DNA from: Xanthomonas sp. Leaf148
GTDB lineage: Bacteria; Pseudomonadota; Gammaproteobacteria; Xanthomonadales; Xanthomonadaceae
Direction: 5' to 3'
Length of the DNA: 64,000 nt
NCBI RefSeq assembly: GCF_001423585.1
Contig: NZ_LMOP01000011.1
Span: 273,644 to 337,643, forward strand
Below the pieces are notes generated by a model. It made no database searches. It saw nothing but the letters and a program-made list of their open reading frames with translations, and was not told where the DNA came from. Positions within the stretch are counted from its first letter, which is position 1. The number at the start of each line of letters is the position of its first letter. This document shows positions 58,715-64,000 of the stretch, in pieces. Position numbers and translations under genes: made by a program.

Positions 58715-59034
58715 AGGCTTTCCTCCTTAGCTTTTCCGCGCTTCTTAATGCTAACCATGTCCATGCAGTGCTCAACAGTTCAAACGCAGTGGACACATGG
58801 GTGTCGCCCTTTCCTTTCTCAGCTATTGTTGTTTCACGGCTAACCGCGATAGAACTTGGGGCTGTTTTTCACAGCCACTTCGGCGATACGCTTTTCATGC
58901 TGGTCGAAGCAACAGCGTGGAATACTTCAGGCTGGCTACCACCAGAGTTTTGGGAGTACGTAAACAACCCGCAGGCAGCTTGGTCAAAAAACGTATTTAA
59001 GCTACCCGCATTGGGCGATCAAGCAGCGCGCTAA
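58711..59034 (+). CDS. Cassette-borne hypothetical protein
   Basis: 107 residues from the GTG at 58711, with GGAGG a few bases before. The N-terminus (MKAFLLSFSALLNANHVHAV) is weakly signal-like. Rich in aromatic residues (WVSPFPFSA, WNTSGWLPPEFWEYVNNPQA). No family is known to me. Its TAA stop lies within the first bases of the attC site at 59031, typical for a mobile gene cassette. It is coupled to the membrane protein upstream. Confidence 0.65.
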   Translation: MKAFLLSFSALLNANHVHAVLNSSNAVDTWVSPFPFSAIVVSRLTAIELGAVFHSHFGDTLFMLVEATAWNTSGWLPPEFWEYVNNPQAAWSKNVFKLPALGDQAAR

Positions 59035-59088
59035 CAACTCATTCAAGCCGGAGTTGCTTCGCAACTCGGCTTAACTCAAGCGTTAGCT
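59031..59088 (+). other. attC recombination site 1 of an integron cassette array
   Basis: Starts CTAACAACTCATTCAAGCCG, ends AACTCAAGCGTTAGCT. The inner palindrome AAGCCGGAGTTGC / GCAACTCGGCTT has the unpaired base and the TTC spacer seen in attC hairpins, and GCTAAC/GTTAGC form the outer R'' and R' pair. Confidence 0.92.
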
Positions 59089-59104
59089 CTCTAAGGAGAT
59101 GTCT

Positions 59105-59944
59105 GTGCGTTTTTCAGAAAGGCAGGGGTTCGTGGCGCCGCGAGATGCGCTGCAACTGGAATCGATGGATGAAGGATTACGTACGTCGCTTTGGAACGTC
59201 GTTCAAGAAGTTGTATGGAGCAGCCATGAGTCCCGCTCCAGCTATTCGTACACAACGCACTCCAACCTTTATGAGCTGATCAGGCTGTACTGGCGCGACT
59301 ACTTTAAGATCCCCACGAATGATATTCCCGAGTACATCCACAGAACGGTAGATGCTGTTCGAACCGTATTCTTTGAGTTCGAATGGTACGAAGTCTATGA
59401 CTTCATCGAGTTCACGTCGTCGATTCTCGGAAAGAGCCGCCCGCGCTTCATTCGTGCGTGTAATGAAGTTCTCGAGCGTGAAATGTCAGGCTATCGCCTG
59501 GTTGACACGCAAATCGTTCCAATCAGCTCATCAAGCGAACTTGAGGCCATTGAGGAGGCTATCGGAATCACTAGTGGCCTTGCTGGTGCTAATACACACC
59601 TTAAGCGAGCTCTTGAGCTACTCAGTGATCGCAAGAGCCCTGATTACCGAAACTCCATAAAAGAGTCCATTAGCGCCGTTGAGGCGGTAGCGCAGGCAGT
59701 TACTGGCGACCAGAGCGCGACGCTCGGTGCAGCGCTTAAGGAGATATCGGCCAAGGCGCCGATGCATCCCGCATTAAACAAAAGTCTGTCATCGCTTTAC
59801 GGGTACACATCGGACTCTGACGGAATCAGGCATGCGCTGTTAGAAGAATCAGGCCTTGATTTTGTCGATGCCAAGTTTATGCTCACTGCCTGTGCGGCGT
59901 TCGTCAACTATATGCTAGGCAAATCCGCGCAAGCAGAGAGCTAA
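59105..59944 (+). CDS. AbiJ-like abortive-infection protein in an integron cassette
   Basis: 279 residues. AAGGAG is immediately before an ATG at 59099 and six bases before a GTG at 59105, so the GTG is the probable start. The N-terminal domain (VRFSERQGFVAPRDALQLES, LRTSLWNVVQEVVW, IRLYWRDYFKIPTNDIP) fits AbiJ_NTD4, found in phage-defence proteins. The C-terminal half (YRNSIKESISAVEAVAQAVT, GDQSATLGAALKEISAKAPM, YTSDSDGIRHALLEESGLDF) is HEPN-like and helical, the type that often cleaves RNA. The stop lies inside attC site 2. Phage-triggered growth arrest is the likely role, inferred from family resemblance. Confidence 0.8.
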   Translation: MRFSERQGFVAPRDALQLESMDEGLRTSLWNVVQEVVWSSHESRSSYSYTTHSNLYELIRLYWRDYFKIPTNDIPEYIHRTVDAVRTVFFEFEWYEVYDFIEFTSSILGKSRPRFIRACNEVLEREMSGYRLVDTQIVPISSSSELEAIEEAIGITSGLAGANTHLKRALELLSDRKSPDYRNSIKESISAVEAVAQAVTGDQSATLGAALKEISAKAPMHPALNKSLSSLYGYTSDSDGIRHALLEESGLDFVDAKFMLTACAAFVNYMLGKSAQAES

Positions 59945-59998
59945 CAGTTCATTCAAGCCGACGCCGCTTCGCGGCACGGCTTAAGCCAGGCGTTAGCC
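59941..59998 (+). other. attC recombination site 2
   Basis: CTAACAGTTCATTCAAGCCG begins it, AAGCCAGGCGTTAGCCCC ends it, and the hairpin core is AAGCCGACGCCGC-TTC-GCGGCACGGCTT. It is nearly the same length and layout as site 1, but the stem sequence differs, as in true cassette arrays. Confidence 0.92.
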
Positions 59999-60001
59999 CC
60001 T

Positions 60002-60565
60002 ATGATAAATCCTCGCCAGCACATAGAACGGACACTTGAGACTTTCCCGGCTTTCTTTCTTGTCAGCATGTTCTTTTGTGTGCTCATTGAGTACGGACCT
60101 GAAATCGCCAAGAAGGACATCGCTGCTGCGATCATGGAACCTCTTGGGACATCAGCCGTCATTCTGCTATTCATAGCTTGCACTGCTGTTACTGGCTTCA
60201 CTCTCTTGATACTAGGATCGGTAGATAGCAGATCGACTTCCAAGAAAGTTTCAGCAGTGCGCATCTTAGTGGAGCGTCCAGCAGCTTTTGTCGTTGACCT
60301 GATCGGTCCCATGTTCGCGGTTGTTTCAGCCGTGATCATCGCCTGCCTATTGTTCGGCTATTGGAGCCATGTACCAGGGCTTCTTTGCGCGCTCTTCTAC
60401 CTGTTTGTATTTGCGGCACTCAATATTGGACTTGTAGCTCTGACCCATGCATCTTTCCTTGGGAAGATCGATGCAAAAGTTGCTGGTGGCCGTCTAGCCG
60501 GCATTTTTCTGATCCTATCTTCCATGGCTATTTTTTACTGGATGCTTCCACTACGAGGGGGCTAA
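60002..60565 (+). CDS. Cassette-borne multi-pass membrane protein, unknown
   Basis: 187 residues. The ATG is four bases after attC site 2 and has no ribosome site, so translation may depend on the attC hairpin or begin at a later codon. Helices: FPAFFLVSMFFCVLIEYGP, SAVILLFIACTAVTGFTLLIL, MFAVVSAVIIACLLFGYW, GLLCALFYLFVFAALNIGLV and LAGIFLILSSMAIFYWML. The TAA stop lies inside the partial attC at 60562. No family is recognised. Confidence 0.65.
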   Translation: MINPRQHIERTLETFPAFFLVSMFFCVLIEYGPEIAKKDIAAAIMEPLGTSAVILLFIACTAVTGFTLLILGSVDSRSTSKKVSAVRILVERPAAFVVDLIGPMFAVVSAVIIACLLFGYWSHVPGLLCALFYLFVFAALNIGLVALTHASFLGKIDAKVAGGRLAGIFLILSSMAIFYWMLPLRGG

Positions 60566-60598
60566 CAATTCGTTCAAGCCGAAGTCGCTTCGCGGCTC
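60562..60598 (+). other. Truncated attC site 3
   Basis: CTAACAATTCGTTCAAGCCG and AAGTCGCTTCGCGGCT match the left half of the preceding sites, then similarity stops; the GGCTTAA...GCGTTAG right half is absent. Ten bases further lies a GGAGTCAGGTTCACTT motif. The array is thus cut here. Confidence 0.85.
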
Positions 60599-60607
60599 CA
60601 GAAGAAC

Positions 60608-60624
60608 GGAGTCAGGTTCACTTA
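60608..60624 (+). repeat. GGGGTCAGGTTCACTT motif, copy 1 (variant)
   Basis: GGAGTCAGGTTCACTTA beside the broken attC. The following 160 bases to the next gene are AT-rich and without a frame. Confidence 0.6.
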
Positions 60625-60781
60625 GCCAACCTGAGCCCGCTTCTTCATCATTGGCGGCCACGAAGAGCCTCGGAGAAAAGTAATTAATTCAATCAGATCA
60701 AGAATTAACCTAAGATCTTTTTCTTACCATAACTTCAAATCCAGGTCGCTTTGTTGTGAAGTTAACGAGGTATTAAATTCA

Positions 60782-61186
60782 ATGAAATTAATAGTATCGT
60801 CAGTGGTTGCGATATCTCTCATCTGCAGTTCTGGTTGTGCTTTCACTTGCTCAATTCCTGGGTCAACTCCACCGATCAGAGACACCGAAGCGGACCAAGC
60901 CCGTCGGGCGGACCTAATAGTTGTAGGGAAGGTTATTGAGATGCAGAAAGCACCAGATCTAGAACCAAAAGGCTATGCATATCGCTTGAAAATTAGCGTT
61001 GAGCGGTGGGTCAAGGGCAATGGAGCTAGAACGTTAGATATAATAGACACCACTGGAACGGGCTGTGATCAAGTATTTGGCATCAATCATATTGTAATGC
61101 AGCCACATCCTCTCTCATCCAGTTGGAAAATCTATCTCAGCAATTGGCATGGAAAAATGTACGTTGGTAATGCGGTTGAACTCTGA
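60782..61186 (+). CDS. Lipoprotein, unknown
   Basis: 134 residues, low GC. Signal MKLIVSSVVAISLICSSGCA with lipobox SSGC (Cys19). The mature part contains further cysteines (FTCSIPG, TGCDQVFG) and the pattern ADLIVVGKVIEMQKAP ... VERWVKGNGARTLDIIDTTG, which recalls netrin-like/TIMP folds of small exported proteins. That resemblance is by eye only. It sits in the rearranged stretch beyond the truncated attC, with GAGG eleven bases upstream. Confidence 0.65.
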   Translation: MKLIVSSVVAISLICSSGCAFTCSIPGSTPPIRDTEADQARRADLIVVGKVIEMQKAPDLEPKGYAYRLKISVERWVKGNGARTLDIIDTTGTGCDQVFGINHIVMQPHPLSSSWKIYLSNWHGKMYVGNAVEL

Positions 61187-61255
61187 CAACTAGTCGGAGA
61201 GGCACGTGGCAGGCAGGGATGCGCTGATGGTCTTTAGTAGCAAGGTCACAAATCA

Positions 61256-61275
61256 GGGGTCAGGTTCACTTTAGA
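61256..61275 (+). repeat. GGGGTCAGGTTCACTTTAGA motif, copy 2
   Basis: Exact 20-base match to copy 3 eight bases further on; both lie in the 190-base gap before the next gene. Confidence 0.8.
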
Positions 61276-61283
61276 GGAAAAAC

Positions 61284-61303
61284 GGGGTCAGGTTCACTTT
61301 AGA
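61284..61303 (+). repeat. GGGGTCAGGTTCACTTTAGA motif, copy 3
   Basis: Identical to copy 2, same orientation, 28 bases start to start. Confidence 0.8.
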
Positions 61304-61376
61304 AGTCAGGCTTACCCATTTTCTGTAAAAGTCATGCCATCTGTGACGCATATAAAATATGGAGTCGTAGCTAAGA

Positions 61377-62150
61377 ATGTCTGAGCAAACGAAGTCTATT
61401 GGAGCGGGCTCGAAGTATGCTTATATCTCTAGCTTGTACTTCGTGGCAGTAGGGGTTCTATACCTATGGGGTTACTGGCCCACATTCAATGTTAACATTC
61501 TCGAATATGCTGGCTTGACCGACGTCATCAAGACTGCCGCATACCCAATTGCATCCCTGTTTGTCTTTTTTGTGTTAGGCGCCGTGATGGGAGAGTTTTT
61601 GGCTTACGGAGATTTGCTTCCCCCAGGGGGAGGAGTAAACACCGCGACGGGACGATTTCTTCGAAATTTTGCTCCCTTGCTGATTGTGGCCTATCTCTCA
61701 ATGACGCTATTATTATTTTTATTTGGGCCAGATGAAAAGTGGCGGATACTTCCAGTGCTTGTGGGACTTCCACTTTATCTGCTGGGACTTCGATTTGAGG
61801 TGCTTTCAGACCTCGTCTCGCATAAGAATATACGATCGATATTTATTTTTGTTTTGTCTGTACTCCCTTTTTTTGCATACGGGCACGGCAAGCTACGGGC
61901 GCTCGGAGTCTTGTCTGGAGAGGAGTATTCTTTCACGCCGAGCCAAGTCGGAAGTGTGCCTGCTGGTGTCGAGCCAATTGGAAAAAGGCCGCGTTACCTC
62001 GGCGTGGCCGGAGGTAATGTCTTCTTTTACATTCCCGAACACCGCTCGACAATAGTGGTAGCGATAAGTGAGTTGAAAGTTCTGGAGCTTCGCAAGCAAG
62101 TGAGATCTTCACCGTCGCGAGAGCCTAAACGTACAGCCACCGAGAAATAA
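61377..62150 (+). CDS. Membrane protein, unknown
   Basis: 257 residues. Helices around SSLYFVAVGVLYLWGYW, YPIASLFVFFVLGAVMGEFL, FAPLLIVAYLSMTLLLFLFG, WRILPVLVGLPLYLLGL and SIFIFVLSVLPFFAYG, then a soluble C-terminal domain of about 80 residues (PRYLGVAGGNVFFYIPEHRS). GC content and codon use are lower than in the core genes. This helix-plus-soluble-tail layout occurs in many accessory-region genes, but no family is assigned. Confidence 0.65.
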   Translation: MSEQTKSIGAGSKYAYISSLYFVAVGVLYLWGYWPTFNVNILEYAGLTDVIKTAAYPIASLFVFFVLGAVMGEFLAYGDLLPPGGGVNTATGRFLRNFAPLLIVAYLSMTLLLFLFGPDEKWRILPVLVGLPLYLLGLRFEVLSDLVSHKNIRSIFIFVLSVLPFFAYGHGKLRALGVLSGEEYSFTPSQVGSVPAGVEPIGKRPRYLGVAGGNVFFYIPEHRSTIVVAISELKVLELRKQVRSSPSREPKRTATEK

Positions 62151-62297
62151 GCGGCTAGGGAGTTCTTATGCTTCTTCAATGTCTGCGGGGCTGTCAGTGG
62201 ATACCAACCCATAGCTTGAATCCTAATGGTTGACATCCCAACAAACCCGCAGCAATCTCTACCACAAGGAGCGTAGAAACTCCTCTAAGAGCGGTAC

Positions 62298-62470
62298 CCA
62301 CCTCCGTCAAACCGGTGGTTTTTTTGTGCCTGCAGCGTCTTGCGGGCACAACCGACGCGATGCCTGCGTCGGGAGGGCGGCTAATAGAACACCCTTCGGG
62401 GAAATACGCCCGCCGACTCTTAGCGGTTTCTAACCTCCCGACATCCCGTCGCCACTCGGCGGCGGGGCCT
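62298..62470 (+). promoter_or_regulatory. Structured leader upstream of the symE-like gene
   Basis: GTCGGGAGG at 62368-62376 pairs exactly with CCTCCCGAC at 62434-62442. Inside are a second partial pair (GCTAA with TTAGC) and a CCC-TTCG-GGG tetraloop hairpin. Upstream, CCACC ... GGTGG followed by seven T near 62303-62330 looks like a weak terminator. Together this could be an attenuated or antisense-controlled 5' leader; symE in E. coli is controlled by an antisense RNA. No antisense promoter could be pinpointed. The stretch 62151-62297 holds nothing else recognised. Confidence 0.55.
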
Positions 62471-62492
62471 GTTCGTCAAGGAGGGCTTTGCC

Positions 62493-62876
62493 ATGCGTCG
62501 ATCCACGTCCCGTCCCAAGCCAGCGCGCAAGCGCGCCACGGTACCGCCACCCACCGAGATCGGGTGGCACTCGCTCGACCCCTCGATCACCCCGCGGCCC
62601 TACCTCGAACGCACCCCGATCCCCGATCCCCCCCCCGATCCCAGCAAGCCGCGTCGCCCAGGCCACCCGCGTGCCCCGCAACACTGCACCGTCGGCTACG
62701 GCTATTACCCCGCCAGCCACCAACGCATCCCCACCCTGCGCCTACGTGGCCGCTGGCTGGAACAACTCGGCTTCACCATCGGCAGCAAACTCCACATCCG
62801 CATGCGCAACGGCGAGCTAGTCGTCAGCGTGTTCGATGAGGATGAGCAAGATATGGAAGCAAGTGACGCCCGATGA
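62493..62876 (+). CDS. SymE-like toxin protein
   Basis: 127 residues after a strong AGGAGGGC ribosome site. The first 65 residues are a Pro/Arg-rich, probably disordered extension. The C-terminal part fits SymE: CTVGYGYYPASHQRIPTLRL, RGRWLEQLGFTIGSKLHIRM and GELVVSVFDEDE, an AbrB-like swapped-hairpin fold. E. coli SymE is an SOS-induced protein that condenses nucleoids and slows growth. Related copies are frequent in Xanthomonas near rearranged regions. No LexA box was recognised upstream. Confidence 0.82.
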   Translation: MRRSTSRPKPARKRATVPPPTEIGWHSLDPSITPRPYLERTPIPDPPPDPSKPRRPGHPRAPQHCTVGYGYYPASHQRIPTLRLRGRWLEQLGFTIGSKLHIRMRNGELVVSVFDEDEQDMEASDAR

Positions 62877-62986
62877 TTGACTATCGCGAGTGCCCATCCG
62901 AGGATTGCCTGATGTCGTGTTCGTACGGCTTGTAGCAATCAATTGCCAAAGATCGCAATAACACACGGCTTAATCGGGGAATTTGG

Positions 62987-63493
62987 ATGGAAACTAGGCT
63001 GTCGGCGTGTGATTTCTATCTTGTTGTTTCGATGGTAGATCTTGTCACTTGGGTTGGAAGCGGCGAACGAGATTTTTCCGTCAACAGCCAACTTAAAAAA
63101 GCAATACAAGAGCTCGGGATTAAAGTCGATTTCGCTGGCCTCTACATAGAATATTTCGATCGCACTAAGGTCGGAACTGGGGATGTCTACTTCTATCAAA
63201 AAGAAGAAAGCCATGCCGTTTTCGCTATAGACCTATACAAAGAGTTGACTGATCAACTAGACATTGTTCAGATTGCTATATTATGTGATAGAAGCATTGC
63301 TGCGAAGGTAAGAGCGAAGTTGCGAGAATTTTTCGATAATGCGTCGTGCAAAATTTCTTTTGAAGAGGCGCACTTCTCATCCCGGGCGCGCGATCTGGTT
63401 GATTTCGAAAAGTACCCACGTCTGATGGCCGATTCGGGCTACAGGAAAAATATCTTAAGGAACATAGGTGTCTTCGTAGGGTCTGTATGTTGA
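62987..63493 (+). CDS. Hypothetical low-GC protein
   Basis: 168 residues. No signal or membrane segment; mixed alpha/beta pattern (FYLVVSMVDLVTWVGSGERD, VDFAGLYIEYFDRTKVGTGD, HAVFAIDLYKELTDQLD). Two further cysteines. Codon use (AAA, TTT, GAT) differs sharply from Xanthomonas core genes, which points to recent acquisition. Downstream, 63494-63640 contains a fourth motif copy and no gene. Confidence 0.6.
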   Translation: METRLSACDFYLVVSMVDLVTWVGSGERDFSVNSQLKKAIQELGIKVDFAGLYIEYFDRTKVGTGDVYFYQKEESHAVFAIDLYKELTDQLDIVQIAILCDRSIAAKVRAKLREFFDNASCKISFEEAHFSSRARDLVDFEKYPRLMADSGYRKNILRNIGVFVGSVC

Positions 63494-63599
63494 AGACAGC
63501 GCCATTTCTGAAAAATTTGCTGCTTAGTTGTGCCGGTCAAACCGAGATATGCCTGCCTTGAGAAGGCTGGTGACAACATCTTCCAAGAAATCGACAAAC

Positions 63600-63615
63600 G
63601 GGGCCAGGTTCACTT
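63600..63615 (+). repeat. GGGGTCAGGTTCACTT motif, copy 4 (variant)
   Basis: GGGGCCAGGTTCACTT, one base different, lies just outside the point where the haemagglutinin fragment ends. Confidence 0.6.
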
Positions 63616-63639
63616 CTCGAGATCACTCGGCTAAATAAG

Positions 63640-64000
63640 GGCTTGCTCTGTTCGGTGTTGCTGGAGTTGCCTGCCTCCAGCACCAGGTCGCGTGCCGAGT
63701 TCAGGCTCAGGGTATCGCCGGCCTTGAGGTTGCCCTGCACGATATGCAGGTCGCCCTCGGTGGTCTTCAGGCGCACATTGCCACCACCGGTGATGGTGGA
63801 GCCCGCGAGCTCTGGCTGCTGCTGTTGAAGCTGCTCTCGTTTGTGGCGAAGCCCACGCCGGCTTCCACGCTGAGCAATGAACCACTCTGAACCGCTTTCG
63901 CTGTCTCGTACGCATTCGCCGCTGCCGCCATACCCAGCATCGCACCCAACCGTCCTTCGGACTTGCGCGCATCGTCCACGTTGTTGATCAGATCGATCAG
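63640..64000 (-). pseudogene. Filamentous haemagglutinin (fhaB-like) remnant, frameshifted and truncated, cut by the right edge
   Basis: Read from the right edge the minus strand gives LIDLINNVDDARKSEGRLGA, MLGMAAAANAYETAKAVQSG and FATNESSFNSSS. Then the frame must change near 63800-63815 to continue as STITGGGNVRLKTTEGDLHI, VQGNLKAGDTLSLNSARDLV and LEAGNSSNTEQSK, typical haemagglutinin repeat sequence. After the Lys near 63645 the sequence is no longer haemagglutinin-like. Two lesions, a frameshift and a 3' truncation, make it a pseudogene unless the rest lies elsewhere. Confidence 0.85.

Overview
The window is high-GC chromosomal DNA of a plant-associated gammaproteobacterium and reads as Xanthomonas. 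The evidence is two oar-type TonB-dependent transporters next to a pectin methylesterase and a family-10 pectate lyase, a type IV secretion effector with the Xanthomonas XVIPCD tail, a V-type enoyl reductase (FabV), Ku/LigD, and several dispersed palindromic repeats of the kind Xanthomonas scatters between genes. No rRNA, tRNA, CRISPR array, complete insertion sequence or phage was recognised. The species cannot be fixed from the sequence alone.

Layout. 1-4.3 kb: a minus-strand MoxR-ATPase cluster (DUF4159, MoxR, DUF58, and a BatA-type membrane protein cut by the left edge), with a degenerate tandem repeat between the DUF58 and BatA-like genes. 4.4-11.6 kb: a TldE/PmbA-like gene and two paralogous TldD-like metalloprotease genes with twin-arginine signals; a 22-codon stub of a third copy and two 281-bp double-hairpin repeats lie between the paralogues. 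11.8-22 kb: membrane proteins, fbp, an aromatic/aspartate aminotransferase, a TonB receptor, small exported proteins, an RCC1-repeat protein and an orphan Hint domain lacking its nucleophilic Cys. 22-26.7 kb: an aldehyde dehydrogenase and its usual DUF779 partner, separated by a T4SS antibacterial effector/immunity pair. 27-30.5 kb: Ku and a two-domain LigD. 30.7-38.6 kb: L-lactate dehydrogenase, carotenoid oxygenase with DUF2141, an isoprenylcysteine-methyltransferase-like enzyme, and a DesK/NarL-type two-component pair. 38.2-43.5 kb: a winged-helix/STAND/TPR membrane regulator with a coupled small partner, then fabV.

44.3-57.9 kb is a pectin-use island: divergent kdgK, two TonB transporters, pectin methylesterase, PL10 pectate lyase (these two overlap) and a 1286-residue secreted LamG protein of unknown activity. 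The logic is demethylation, cleavage, uptake, then phosphorylation of 2-keto-3-deoxygluconate. Near-identical 17-bp dyads in the kdgK and first-TonB promoter region suggest one shared regulator.

58.2-64 kb has lower GC and is accessory DNA. Two complete attC recombination sites and one truncated attC flank small plus-strand genes, so part of it is a cassette array of a chromosomal integron with no integrase in the window. One cassette encodes an AbiJ-type (abortive infection) protein. Beyond the truncated attC come four direct copies of a GGGGTCAGGTTCACTT motif, a lipoprotein, a membrane protein, a SymE-like toxin with a strongly structured leader, an unknown protein, and a frameshifted, truncated filamentous haemagglutinin remnant at the right edge. 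One motif copy lies at each outer junction (broken attC and broken fhaB).
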